DNA of 64,000 nt from Chryseobacterium sp. JUb7 (GTDB taxonomy: Bacteria > Bacteroidota > Bacteroidia > Flavobacteriales > Weeksellaceae): contig NZ_JANUFF010000001.1 of NCBI RefSeq assembly GCF_024806495.1, positions 1-64,000 on the forward strand, written 5' to 3'. The stretch's first letter is position 1. Each line of letters opens with the position of its first letter. Positions 7,714 to 17,473 of this stretch are shown piece by piece. The notes beneath the pieces are model-generated. The model was not told where the DNA came from. It saw only the letters and a list, made by a program, of their open reading frames with translations, and searched no databases. A program made the translations under genes and the position numbers.

Positions 7714-10700
7714 TATTCTTCAAATATTGTTAATTTTGCCTTACTTGTATCTACTCCTGTATTAGATAATATTGAAGGGAAATTTTTCGTTTCTGTTGCA
7801 GAAGGAGCATAATGTCCTGAAACATTGTTTATTTCTATGACTTGACCATTGTGCAATCTTAGACTTCCCGCAGCTTGTACGTTTTCAGCTTGCCCTGACA
7901 TATAATAATGGCCATCACCAGCTTTTAATTCTCCTGACTCAGTAACAATAAAATCAAAATTTCCATTCACTTTACCACCTACCGAAATATTACCATCTTT
8001 TATAGTTACTCCTAAACTTTCACCTGCTTGTGGTGCTGTACTTTTTGCAGATATTAAATTACTTGCCTCTTCAATTGCATTAACTGCTTTTGTTGCTCTT
8101 CCATACCCACCCCACATATTATATCCACCGCCGCCAAAATCTAGCATCTCTTCTCGTTTACTATTCCCAATTAATCGAAAAATTCTATCTGTTTTTGTTT
8201 CTCCTTCATTATAAAAAGGGCTAGCTTGCCATTGGCGATAAGAGTTCAAGCCACCATATTTGTCTGCATTAGTTTTTGGACTGTACTGATTTGTAAAAGC
8301 ACTTTTAACTTCATTCCAAACTCTACTAAAAAAACTATTTGTGTTTCTTCTTACATTAATGACAATTTCCTGTATCTCAATAGTTTTTCCATCTGTTCCA
8401 TCTCCTGGGCCTCCTGCAGGAGCCCTTCCATCTGGATCAATAAATCTAATTGGATTATCAAAAGCATAGTTATATGGACTGTATCTTCTCATTTCAGTTG
8501 CAAGTGGATCTATAACACCCCATCTTCCAATGTCTGCCATGTAAAATCTCGCCCCATAATCATACATTCCTGATTCCTGTAGTTCTTTCCCGTTGTACTT
8601 GTAGTTTTGATATCCGCCTAACAGCCCTTTATTGCCACCGACATGATTCAATCCAAACGGGTAATAATCATTGGTATCTGTAATTTCAAGAGCTCCTGCG
8701 CTGTTTTTTGCAAAACTAACCCTGGCATTTCCTAGATGATCTCTGTACTGGTAAATATAGCGATTTTCTGCAAAACTGTAAAATCCTTCCGAAGTAGGTA
8801 CAAAATCGAGCTTCCACTGTGGATTTACAGGATTAGGATCCAAAGGTATTTCACTAAATGCTCTTTGCTCAAATGCAACACTTGTTCTGCACCAATCACA
8901 CGGAGCTGTTGTGTCAGTATAATTATACTGGAAACCATTTAAATAATCAGTGATTTTACTGGTAAGGGGTTGTCCTTTTCCACCACCACTTGTATAAATT
9001 TTACGAAGCTTTGTTCCATCAGCCTGATACAAATAACTTAATCCAAAATTTACAGATGTTCCGAAGGGATCTTTTTGGGTGATGGAATAGGAGTCAGGCA
9101 GGCTTAAATGGTTATAGGCAATACTCTGAATTCCTTTATCTTTCATATTGACCATGTTTCCGTTAAGGTCATAGTCTATTGTATTTCCGCCCCCTTCATA
9201 TCCTGATGGGTTCATTGAAGCATCGGTCACTGAGCTCAGTCTGTTTCCTGAATAATTGTATGTCAGGATATCAATTCCTTCATACCCACCCGATGGGTTT
9301 TTAGCATTTCTCCATAAACTGGTGATATTCCCGTTAGTATCATAGGCAGCTTCTTCGTTATAAAAATTATTATAAGGTACTGAGCTCATCGGTTCACGGT
9401 AATGAGCCAAAGTCATTCTGTTTAACCCGTCATAATTATAGTCATACCTTTTCAGGATATCATCATTTGAATTTTTCCAGTCAACTTCCAGAATATTACC
9501 GTTATACCTGCCTGCTGTAATCGAAGTATTAGTAGGGGTTTGATATTTTATTTCATACCCGAACAATTTGCCATTCAAATTTGCAGGATCATTGATCTTT
9601 GTCATCCAGCCCCGAATATTGTAAGCATAATCTATGGTTTGAAGTGGTGTTGCGATATCAATTCCTCCGACTTTTTTCTTTTCAAGCTGAGACAGCTCAT
9701 TGTATTTGTTTTGAGCTAAGATCTCCTCAGGATTGCTGTCTACCTTATGTTTGTGAACCAATAATCTGTTTTGATTATCGTACTCAAAATTTTCTGTAAT
9801 TATTCTGTCTGTATCTGTATCTAACCTTTTATGCGTTGTAATTGTTTGCTGAACAGTGCCAGAAAAATCCAGTTTGGAATCAACTTTTGTACGTCCTCCT
9901 AAGTGATTGATAGCATAAGATCCAATTACTCTTCCTTTCTGATCATAATAGCTGTAGTTTTTAGTCCAGTTATCATCTTCGATGTTTTTAACTAAACTCA
10001 TGACAGGAAGACTTTTCGTACTTTTTCCATCCACAGAAGGATTTTCCGTCAGAGTGGGTTCTCCCAGAATATTGGCAGGGAAAGTAGGATTGAAACTGTA
10101 TTGAGGGTAGGTGTCATAATAATTCACCGTCAATGCTGTATCAAAATACGGGAAGCTGTCATTGGAATAATAGATCTGCATTCCGTTTTTTGTGAATCCT
10201 GTGACATTTCTATTTTCTGTAAGAATAAGATTATTACCGATTGCTGTCTGCATATCGTTTCTGTCTGTTCCCGAAACAAGCCCTGTGATGATCGGTCTTC
10301 CCAATTGGTCATATTTGGTAAAAAGCCATTTGCTTTGCGCTCTTAAATTAGCATCCTGAGTAAAGATCAAACGATCTGCTTTGTCATATACCATATGCTC
10401 CCAGCCTTTGCCAGGAATTTTCTTTTCAACGAGTCTACCTCTTCCGTCATATCGGTATTCATAAGCAAGAGCCTGTTGATCACTCAAATCCCATGTCTGT
10501 TTCTTAGATAGTAAAGGGGGAATGACCCATGCCAGCTGATTATACTCATTGTATACATAATAAGTATCAACATTTTCTGTGCCGTTGATTTTTCTCACTA
10601 ATACAACCTGTCCCTGACCGTTTTTAAACTCAATAGTTTTGTTTCCGTCTTCATCGGTTACGGTGTTTTTGTATAGTTGATTGGCTCCGTAATTCCCTCC

Positions 10701-11237
10701 ATAATTAATGGTAGATTTAGTTGCATTGTTTTCCCATGTTGTCGTGGTGGTATACTTAATAACCTCACCTGCAATATTAGCATCATAATCAAACTTTATA
10801 GGTTTACTACTCCAGTCTGTTCCCACCTGAATCTGTTGCTGAATTCTATCCAACGGGGAGTTTTCCAGTACTTTTTCTGCATAGATCTTTTCAGTTCCAT
10901 ACGATGCAGAAGCATTGGCGAGTGGAGTTGGGAAAATAGCTCCGTTTAATGTTTGAGATTGTGGAATGGGAAGGAAGTCTTTGGTCTGTCTTCCGAATGC
11001 ATCATATTCGATATGGCTTACTACATCTTTTCCTAAGGGTGATGCTTTGACATTCACCACCTGTTTCGCTCGCCCTAAACCATCGAAATACTGGACCACC
11101 TCCGAGGTTTTAGTTGCCGTAGATCCGTTGTAATCTAAATACGTTTTACTATAAACATAGTTTTCTGTCGTAGAAAGCTGACCATACATTATATTGGATA
11201 GAAGTATTGCGCCTATTGGGATTAATATTTTTTTCAT
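7713..11237 (-). CDS. Rhs-repeat polymorphic toxin candidate (DUF6443 type)
   Basis: 1174 aa with a Sec signal peptide ([19 protein letters not shown]). The N-terminal region resembles DUF6443 ([25 protein letters not shown]). YD/Rhs repeats follow for about 800 residues, then the Rhs core ([36 protein letters not shown]) ending near residue 940. The last ~234 residues are variable and end in a short domain with GDGHYYMSG and [11 protein letters not shown] recognise that pattern from ends of other polymorphic toxins but cannot name its activity. It is probably secreted or surface exposed and delivers the C-terminal part. It lies 6 nt after a second Rhs-like protein and is followed by a coupled small gene. 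Confidence 0.85.
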   Translation of the reverse strand: MKKILIPIGAILLSNIMYGQLSTTENYVYSKTYLDYNGSTATKTSEVVQYFDGLGRAKQVVNVKASPLGKDVVSHIEYDAFGRQTKDFLPIPQSQTLNGAIFPTPLANASASYGTEKIYAEKVLENSPLDRIQQQIQVGTDWSSKPIKFDYDANIAGEVIKYTTTTTWENNATKSTINYGGNYGANQLYKNTVTDEDGNKTIEFKNGQGQVVLVRKINGTENVDTYYVYNEYNQLAWVIPPLLSKKQTWDLSDQQALAYEYRYDGRGRLVEKKIPGKGWEHMVYDKADRLIFTQDANLRAQSKWLFTKYDQLGRPIITGLVSGTDRNDMQTAIGNNLILTENRNVTGFTKNGMQIYYSNDSFPYFDTALTVNYYDTYPQYSFNPTFPANILGEPTLTENPSVDGKSTKSLPVMSLVKNIEDDNWTKNYSYYDQKGRVIGSYAINHLGGRTKVDSKLDFSGTVQQTITTHKRLDTDTDRIITENFEYDNQNRLLVHKHKVDSNPEEILAQNKYNELSQLEKKKVGGIDIATPLQTIDYAYNIRGWMTKINDPANLNGKLFGYEIKYQTPTNTSITAGRYNGNILEVDWKNSNDDILKRYDYNYDGLNRMTLAHYREPMSSVPYNNFYNEEAAYDTNGNITSLWRNAKNPSGGYEGIDILTYNYSGNRLSSVTDASMNPSGYEGGGNTIDYDLNGNMVNMKDKGIQSIAYNHLSLPDSYSITQKDPFGTSVNFGLSYLYQADGTKLRKIYTSGGGKGQPLTSKITDYLNGFQYNYTDTTAPCDWCRTSVAFEQRAFSEIPLDPNPVNPQWKLDFVPTSEGFYSFAENRYIYQYRDHLGNARVSFAKNSAGALEITDTNDYYPFGLNHVGGNKGLLGGYQNYKYNGKELQESGMYDYGARFYMADIGRWGVIDPLATEMRRYSPYNYAFDNPIRFIDPDGRAPAGGPGDGTDGKTIEIQEIVINVRRNTNSFFSRVWNEVKSAFTNQYSPKTNADKYGGLNSYRQWQASPFYNEGETKTDRIFRLIGNSKREEMLDFGGGGYNMWGGYGRATKAVNAIEEASNLISAKSTAPQAGESLGVTIKDGNISVGGKVNGNFDFIVTESGELKAGDGHYYMSGQAENVQAAGSLRLHNGQVIEINNVSGHYAPSATETKNFPSILSNTGVDTSKAKLTIFEE

Positions 11238-11243
11238 CGGGTC

Positions 11244-14200
11244 TTAGTTTTTGTAGTTGTATTTGAATTCTTTTAAAAGTTTTCCTGCCTGATCATTTTC
11301 CCTTATCTCCATTAATCGATTGGCTGTATCATACAGATAAACCTCACGGATTCCTGATGGTGGAGTAATACTTCGCACTCCAATCAAAGGATCGAAAGTA
11401 TAGGTTGTTATCTGATAATTTGATAAACTGTTTCTGAATGTTTTTAAGGCATCTAAAAAGGTTGTCTCATCGTTGTTTCTTCCCGCCAAAGCATCCGTAT
11501 CGGACGCAGTAATAATTGCAGAGGCTAAACTTTGTACCTGAGCATAGGTTGCTCCTTCGATCTTGGCAATTGGCTGAGTCTGATTGTATCCCCAAATAAT
11601 AGCTACAGGAACATCATCTTTTGTGGTATATTGTTGTAAGTTACCTTTACTGTCATAAAGATCATAAATAACTTCTGTAGATGGAACTCCATTTTGTAAA
11701 TCGAAAATTAGTCCTGAACTAGGATAAATATTAACAGGATTATCATATTTAGTTTCTGTTTTTGATATTAATTTTCCAGCATCATTCATATCTTGTTTTT
11801 CTAAAACTGAAGTTTCTAGTGGTGTATCTACAATATTAGCATTGATTAATTTTTGATTTCCTTTTTCGTGAGCATATTGATATGAAGTCTCAGTAATTTT
11901 ACCATCAGAAGCTGTATTTTTGACTTTTGATAGATTTACTTTATTAACAGCTTCGTAAGAATATTCTGTTTTTGAAGAGATCAAATTATTATTGATTATG
12001 TCACTGGAAATAGTTTTGCTTGGTGAGAATGACCCTCCAAATAATTTAAAAAAATATTTAGACAATACTCTATCTGTTGAATAAGTGACAAAATTATTGG
12101 GCATCACCTCAGATACATCAATAAAATCAGTTGTAGAAGATTTAAGCTTTGTGAAGTTCTGATCATAAACCTCTTGCTTGTATAATTTGCCTCTCTTATA
12201 ATTATTGGAACGATAAGGTAAATTTATATTTCCCATATTACTAGGTTCATAAGAAATATTACCGTCGGAAGTATTAGAAATATTATTATAAACCTCTTTA
12301 AATTCAGAGGAGTCAGGATATATATTATAATCAGTAAAATAATATTTTGTGTATCCCTTATTATCTTCAATTTCTGTCACTTCCGAATATTGAACAGGAA
12401 AAGAATTCATAGCAGTTTCCAAAATATTGTCCGAATACAATTTTAAAGATTCTCTATTAATAGTTATACTTCCGTTGGGGTGCTCTATTGTTCTTAAGTA
12501 ATCTATATTTCTATAATAATTAGACATAATACCACTTGATGTTGTATTTGTACCAGTCGGTGAATAATTATTAATATATTTATATTCTTTTACCCCAATT
12601 TGTAATCCGTCATTCGAATAATTGATAATCTTATTTAAACGTCCACCACCTACAGAGCCTGATGCTTGTATCAAAACATTTTTAAACTGTGAGGCAGGAT
12701 TTCTGTCAACTTTTTTGCTATACTGATGTGGTTCATAGATAAATTCACTCTTCCCTTTAGTAGGATAAGTAATTGTTTTTAGTAGACCGACTGAGCATAC
12801 TGACGGATTAGGCTCTCTAGTATTATCTGTTATAGTATAATCACCAGTCGTATTATTTAATACAAAATCAGGTATCATTTTATACATAGGTCTGTTATTA
12901 AAATATCCCCAATAATCAAGCTTTCCATCATTTTCATAAGGTAAATCATCCACATTATAATAATCAAAACTATATTGCTGAAAATACTCTGCTGAAACTG
13001 GTGTTTTTTTGAACATTTTAAGATTGTTTAAAAAGAAATAGTCTTTATGTCTGTAATAGTCAAGAGCTACTTCTTTAACAATATGAGTTCCTGTGAGATC
13101 ATAAAATGTAATATTTTTGAGCTTCCAAGATGGTATAGCCTGTGTTAGAGCATACTTTTCATATCTTTGATAATCAAAATTCATAATCGTCTTCCCATCT
13201 AATAAAACGGAACTTGGAAAACTCTTTTTAGTCCCCGAACGTCCTTCTACAGGACCACTCGCTGATGAAGTGGTGTTTCCCCAATGTACAGCTCCATCAT
13301 ATACTAAATTCCCCATTATGAAATTGAAATTATCCAAATTAATGTACTGTTTATAAATTATGTTGTGATCCAACATTAATTGAAATGGTTCTTTTATATT
13401 AAGAACATCCGCAACATTTACACAAAAATTTCTGTCAATAGTATTGATTGCATCTGCTCGGTATTTAATTTCTAAGGTTTTAGAATTAGGATACTCTATT
13501 TTATAAAGGTTCCATGCAGTAATGGTAAATCTACTCTTCTTGTCATCAGAATTTGTTTGAAGGCTATAGGAAATATCCAGATTTTCATAATTCCCACCGA
13601 AAGAATATTTTATCCCTTTTTCATCTGTAATAATTATAGTGGTAAGTTTCGTTAAACATTTTGAGCCGTTAGCTAACAGCGAATGAAGCGGTTGTCTGGA
13701 CGAAAGCCCCGAAATGTCAATTTTTAGGTTTTTATTATCAGAAATAATGATTGGTTTCAGATCATTTCCAATAAAGAAATAACCACTTTTACCCATAAAA
13801 TTAAAACTGAACTTATCAGGTTCAATTTCATAGTTATAAGTTCCGCATTTAATACCTATTCCTCCGTTTCCACTTGGAAGGTGATTGTAGTTTTGGTTAT
13901 AAATATCATTATTAGTTTTATTACAAACTCTCATTCCTTCTAGATAGCCATATAAAGTATTTGACGAGGGACTATTTTCAGGATAAAAATCATCTGTAAC
14001 TCCTCTTACCTCCCGACTTATAGTGCCTCCTATATCCAAAGTCCAATCCAACCCCGTATAATTAGATTTTTTTGCGGGTACGAATCCTGTTCCATAATAT
14101 CTTAATCCTATATTGTATCCTTCCCTATTATAAATGTCTCCATAGCTAAAAAGATTAATGTCATAGGAAACACTTCCTGTATTCAGACTGACAGGAATAT

Positions 14201-14339
14201 TTCCAAACTTTTCGATACTGTAAGTTTGAGGTGACTTTATTATAGGTATTATCTCTTCTGTTGCTGCTTGTCCCATATAAAAAGACATTCCCAGTATGAA
14301 AAAAAATAGTGATGTTATTTTATGATATTGTTTCTTCAT
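11244..14339 (-). CDS. Large secreted Rhs/SpvB-like partner protein
   Basis: 1031 aa with a signal peptide (SLFFFILGMSFYMGQA). The N-terminal half opens with a segment around SIEKFGNIPVSLNTGSVSY and a LDWTLDIGGTISREV motif. It resembles the start of Bacteroidota Rhs-associated and SpvB-like proteins that form the outer shell of Tc/Rhs cages. The C-terminus has YD-like repeats (GIREVYLYDTANRLMEIREN, GKLLKEFKYNYKN) but no core DPxG motif and no toxin tail. It sits 6 nt upstream of the Rhs toxin and 9 nt downstream of the T9SS protein, so the three form one operon. I infer a cage, adhesin or export partner for the toxin. Confidence 0.75.
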   Translation of the reverse strand: MKKQYHKITSLFFFILGMSFYMGQAATEEIIPIIKSPQTYSIEKFGNIPVSLNTGSVSYDINLFSYGDIYNREGYNIGLRYYGTGFVPAKKSNYTGLDWTLDIGGTISREVRGVTDDFYPENSPSSNTLYGYLEGMRVCNKTNNDIYNQNYNHLPSGNGGIGIKCGTYNYEIEPDKFSFNFMGKSGYFFIGNDLKPIIISDNKNLKIDISGLSSRQPLHSLLANGSKCLTKLTTIIITDEKGIKYSFGGNYENLDISYSLQTNSDDKKSRFTITAWNLYKIEYPNSKTLEIKYRADAINTIDRNFCVNVADVLNIKEPFQLMLDHNIIYKQYINLDNFNFIMGNLVYDGAVHWGNTTSSASGPVEGRSGTKKSFPSSVLLDGKTIMNFDYQRYEKYALTQAIPSWKLKNITFYDLTGTHIVKEVALDYYRHKDYFFLNNLKMFKKTPVSAEYFQQYSFDYYNVDDLPYENDGKLDYWGYFNNRPMYKMIPDFVLNNTTGDYTITDNTREPNPSVCSVGLLKTITYPTKGKSEFIYEPHQYSKKVDRNPASQFKNVLIQASGSVGGGRLNKIINYSNDGLQIGVKEYKYINNYSPTGTNTTSSGIMSNYYRNIDYLRTIEHPNGSITINRESLKLYSDNILETAMNSFPVQYSEVTEIEDNKGYTKYYFTDYNIYPDSSEFKEVYNNISNTSDGNISYEPSNMGNINLPYRSNNYKRGKLYKQEVYDQNFTKLKSSTTDFIDVSEVMPNNFVTYSTDRVLSKYFFKLFGGSFSPSKTISSDIINNNLISSKTEYSYEAVNKVNLSKVKNTASDGKITETSYQYAHEKGNQKLINANIVDTPLETSVLEKQDMNDAGKLISKTETKYDNPVNIYPSSGLIFDLQNGVPSTEVIYDLYDSKGNLQQYTTKDDVPVAIIWGYNQTQPIAKIEGATYAQVQSLASAIITASDTDALAGRNNDETTFLDALKTFRNSLSNYQITTYTFDPLIGVRSITPPSGIREVYLYDTANRLMEIRENDQAGKLLKEFKYNYKN

Positions 14340-14348
14340 TGTTTTAAT

Positions 14349-15881
14349 TTATTTCTTAATCAATTTAGCATTAGCAGTTTTATTCGCATCTGTTTTAATA
14401 GTTACCAGATAAGCCCCCTGAATGAGTGGCTGAGTATTAATTTTGGTCACCTTATTGTTGGTTTTCAGGCTTTGTAACTGGCGTCCAGACATATCGTAGA
14501 GCAGAATCTCAGCTTCTTTGAAATTATGTCCGATTTCCACATATGCATAATCAGATACAGGATTGGGATAAATTTTGATGTCCTGTTTTTCAATCAGCCG
14601 ATCAATCTGGCTATCTCCAAGCTTTACAATCTTCCAGTTTTCTTTTCCTAATTCCTCAGTACTTGTTCCAGCAAGGATAATCGATCCGTCTTTACTTAAT
14701 GTAATGTCAGATAATCTTTCTTCTTTTTTAAAAGACTTCCCTTTAACATGTTTTCGCCACTTTTCATTTCCACTTTCGTCCAAATAAAGCATCCAGAATT
14801 TTTCATCATCAGCTTCAATTCTTCCCTCAGCTTGTGTGTATCCTCCTAACAGGATTCCTTTTGAAGTTTTATCATCTGAAGAATGTAAAACGCTCATTCC
14901 CATCAAAACGTCTCTGTTTTTGAAATTGTAGGATTTCTGCCAAAGTTCATCTCCTTTTTCATTCAAAGAAATTAACCAAAGATCAGTACCTTCTTCAATA
15001 CCAACTGTCTTGTTGCCAGATCGCTCAGAACGACTTTCGCCACCTATTAAAAATCCTGTAGATGTCAAAGCCAATGTTTTTAAATGATCATCTCCTTTTC
15101 CTCCGAAGTTCTTTTCCCATTCTACTTTTCCGTCTTTTGAGAGTTTAATGATCCAATAATCACCTTCGCCATAGTTTTCTGTTTTCTTAGAACCTCCGAC
15201 ACTGCTTCTTGAGTACATCCCTAATAAAACACCTCCATCATGGGTTGGAATCATTTTTTCTACTTCATCTAAACCTTTGCCGCCTAAAATTAATTGGGAT
15301 AATTCTTTTCCGTTTTTATCAAGTCTGACGATTAAAGCATCTTTCGACCCGTAACCTTTTGCTGAATTCTGAACATTTCCAGCTACAAAGAATCCTAAAT
15401 CTGTAGTTTGAATCACGGCTCTTGCTTCTTCATCAAAAGTTCCGCCAATGGTTTTCTGCCACAGTTCATCTCCAAATTCGTTCAGACGGATCAGCCAAAT
15501 GTCGGAACCCCCTTTAGAATCCTCTTTTTTATCCAGAGATTTTGAAGAATAGGAAGTTGAAGAGATCAAAAATCCACCATCCTGAGTGGCTACAGTTCCT
15601 GCTAAAAAGTCATGGTTATTTCCAGCGAAATACTTTTCCCAGACCTCCTGACCTTGCTGATCCAATTTGACCAAATGCAGGTCATATCCGTTATTCTGCG
15701 CCTGAAGCTTACTGCTTTGAATACTGCTGCCTGAAATTAAGTACTGTCTGTCAATGGTTGTGCTAATCTGATTTAAAAAATCCTGAGTACTGGATTTAAT
15801 ATCTTTTTGCCAGATAACCTCTTGAGCAGACACATTAACTGCCGTGCATAAAAGTAATGCACCCATGTAGAGTTTTCTCAT
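14349..15881 (-). CDS. Type IX-secreted beta-propeller-like protein
   Basis: 510 aa with signal peptide (MRKLYMGALLLCTAVNVSAQ). About seven repeats of the type GGSDIWLIRLNEFGDELWQK alternate with TxDGGFLI segments, as in delta-60/propeller-like secreted proteins. The C-terminal ~75 residues (IKIYPNPVSDYAYVEI ... LLYDMSGRQL ... GAYLVTI ... KLIKK) are a type A T9SS sorting domain, which directs export across the outer membrane and surface attachment. First gene of the Rhs operon, so it may serve as a surface anchor for it. The upstream 200 bp is AT-rich and probably carries the promoter. Confidence 0.88.
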   Translation of the reverse strand: MRKLYMGALLLCTAVNVSAQEVIWQKDIKSSTQDFLNQISTTIDRQYLISGSSIQSSKLQAQNNGYDLHLVKLDQQGQEVWEKYFAGNNHDFLAGTVATQDGGFLISSTSYSSKSLDKKEDSKGGSDIWLIRLNEFGDELWQKTIGGTFDEEARAVIQTTDLGFFVAGNVQNSAKGYGSKDALIVRLDKNGKELSQLILGGKGLDEVEKMIPTHDGGVLLGMYSRSSVGGSKKTENYGEGDYWIIKLSKDGKVEWEKNFGGKGDDHLKTLALTSTGFLIGGESRSERSGNKTVGIEEGTDLWLISLNEKGDELWQKSYNFKNRDVLMGMSVLHSSDDKTSKGILLGGYTQAEGRIEADDEKFWMLYLDESGNEKWRKHVKGKSFKKEERLSDITLSKDGSIILAGTSTEELGKENWKIVKLGDSQIDRLIEKQDIKIYPNPVSDYAYVEIGHNFKEAEILLYDMSGRQLQSLKTNNKVTKINTQPLIQGAYLVTIKTDANKTANAKLIKK

Positions 15882-16086
15882 ACCTTAGTTTATTTTAATT
15901 AAAAAACTTTGCAAAAATATCTTTTTTAGATTATTTTGAAAAGACTTACTACAGAGATTTCATGCAAGTTTTGTCATGTTATATTTTTTCTAAATTATCT
16001 TGTAGCAAAGATATTACTGCAAAGCGACAAAATGTGTCGTATAATATTTATAGATGCAAATATTTATACGTAGGTTGGGAAAGTAT

Positions 16087-16281
16087 TTAAACTTCTTCTT
16101 TTTTGAAATGATTTTTCATTTTGTTTGTTGTAATTCTTAATCCAAGCATAAAGTAATAAGCAATTCCTGTGTACAAAACAAGGAACGCGAACAGCATCAA
16201 GAAAAATAGAATCTCATCCCAAATGCTAAATTCCCTGTATTCCAATGGCGGTATGCAACTTCTTTGAAATTGCAATATCAT
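16087..16281 (-). CDS. Small membrane protein, unknown
   Basis: 64 aa with one clear transmembrane helix (ILFFLMLFAFLVLYTGIAYY, about residues 24-43) and a basic cytoplasmic tail. Its ATG overlaps the preceding gene by 4 nt, so it is translated in the same operon as the 106-aa secreted and the 187-aa anchored proteins. No family recognised. Confidence 0.6.
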   Translation of the reverse strand: MILQFQRSCIPPLEYREFSIWDEILFFLMLFAFLVLYTGIAYYFMLGLRITTNKMKNHFKKEEV

Positions 16282-16598
16282 TTCGCATTATTAAAAGGAT
16301 TTTTCCCCTCGCGCATAAACACGGTTCCCATTTTTTGATACTGGATTGGCTGTCCTTTTACACAAGCTGTATAAATCCCACTTCCAAAACCATTTTGCGC
16401 TCGAATGATAACTACCTCTTTTTCTTCAACTCCGTTATCAATTGCTACGAATTTTTTGAGACGGTTATTTTTGATTGGTTCTTTAAAATCCTTTGGTAAG
16501 TCACATTCTTTGGCGGCTGGTGATTCTTTTGGTTTTTCTTCCTGTGCGAAATAAAAAGTTGGTAATGCAAACAGTAAAGTGAAAATTAATTTTTTCAT
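16278..16598 (-). CDS. Small exported protein, unknown
   Basis: 106 aa with a signal peptide (MKKLIFTLLFALPTFYFAQ). The mature part is charged, with two Cys (ECDLPKDF and YTACVKG) that could form a disulfide. Middle gene of a three-gene minus-strand set with a membrane-anchored protein upstream and a one-TM protein overlapping downstream. Function unknown. Confidence 0.6.
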   Translation of the reverse strand: MKKLIFTLLFALPTFYFAQEEKPKESPAAKECDLPKDFKEPIKNNRLKKFVAIDNGVEEKEVVIIRAQNGFGSGIYTACVKGQPIQYQKMGTVFMREGKNPFNNAK

Positions 16599-16612
16599 AA
16601 TGTATAATTGTT

Positions 16613-17176
16613 TTAAAAGTTAATTTGTAATATCAATAGACTAATAATTCCCATTATTAGTAATAGAACTCCCATACAACCACTTTGTGAGGTGGTGTTT
16701 GTATAGGTAGATGATGATTTGATTGTATTTTTTTCAGAATTGTATTTATTGATAACTCCTTGCGGAGTTAAACCACTCATAAATAATGGCTTATTGCCTA
16801 TCTTTTCTTCAAATACTTCGCAACATTCTTTTGCGTAAATATAAATTGTCGGGGTGAACATGAGACGTGCTATTGCTCCGTCAAGGGGATATTTGTCTTC
16901 TCTCCAAAATGCAATATCGCCCTTTGCCCCAATCATTTTGTAGGCATTTATCAAGTGTGGATTGGGTTTTAAATCTCCGAACATGAGATTTTTATGAAAG
17001 TCTTGATTAAGAAGATGTTTGGTTTTGCTTACAAATTCCCAGTATTTCATGTTTGTTTTTTTTTCGCCCCATTCAGTTTGGTTATAGCTGATTTCGGCTT
17101 CCATGAAAAGAGTAGTAGCAATCTCTTGCAAGTTCTTTTGTTTTTCTAATTCTATGATTTTGTGTAGATACCCCAT
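16613..17176 (-). CDS. C-terminally anchored hypothetical protein
   Basis: About 187 aa from MGYLHKII; an ATG 8 codons upstream is also possible. It has a helical soluble body and a C-terminal transmembrane helix (GCMGVLLLIMGIISLLILQI) preceded by a Ser/Thr-rich linker. Such a tail anchor places the body in the cytoplasm or periplasm at the inner membrane. Text such as FGDLKPNPHLINAYKMIGAK suggests an enzyme-like fold, but I recognise no family. First gene of the three-gene set; the promoter is likely in the structured region at 17200-17470. Confidence 0.55.
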   Translation of the reverse strand: MGYLHKIIELEKQKNLQEIATTLFMEAEISYNQTEWGEKKTNMKYWEFVSKTKHLLNQDFHKNLMFGDLKPNPHLINAYKMIGAKGDIAFWREDKYPLDGAIARLMFTPTIYIYAKECCEVFEEKIGNKPLFMSGLTPQGVINKYNSEKNTIKSSSTYTNTTSQSGCMGVLLLIMGIISLLILQINF

Positions 17177-17222
17177 TTTATAATGTATTATAAACGACAA
17201 AGCGTGGAACTGAAGTCAATCT

Positions 17223-17337
17223 GTTACTGAGGTACTAGGATACCCGACAACCAGAAAGACTACGCCCACGCCCGTATGGAGCATGAGCGTAAATCAATCG
17301 GATTTGGTTGTCTTGAAGATTCCTAGTTTTCAGTAAC
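17223..17337. ncRNA. Long imperfect hairpin, candidate structured RNA or oriT-like element
   Basis: Three nested pairings close a 115-nt structure: GTTACTGA with TCAGTAAC (17330-17337), CTAGGA (17235-17240) with TCCTAG (17321-17326), and GACAACC (17246-17252) with GGTTGTC (17306-17312). The apex holds a further GC-rich hairpin (ACGC...GCGT). It is far more GC-rich than the flanks, has no open frame of note, and lies between two minus-strand genes. It could be a small RNA, a leader structure, a transfer origin or a replication origin; I cannot tell which. Confidence 0.5.
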
Positions 17338-17473
17338 CAATGCGATAGCTTTACGCTTATTATTCGTTGATGTTATTCTAAAATAGCTTGATAGCTTTTT
17401 AGATAAATTTTTCTATATCAATAATTAAACCGTTTTTAGTTATTTATCGTTTGCAAAAATGAGAATTTTATTT

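Noticed and set aside
8226..10949. Several open frames of 60-115 codons on the plus strand inside the Rhs gene (also a minus-strand one at 10130)
   Set aside because: They are overlapping shadows of a long, well-supported Rhs coding frame and have no family likeness.
16690..16710. Second attachment site for the mnmE element (TTTGTATAGGTAG)
   Set aside because: Resembles the mnmE end for only about ten bases and lies inside a gene; no flanking similarity.
17223..17337. Integron attC site
   Set aside because: The ends are GTTACTG...CAGTAAC, the reverse of the RYYYAAC...GTTRRRY order; no integron integrase is present.
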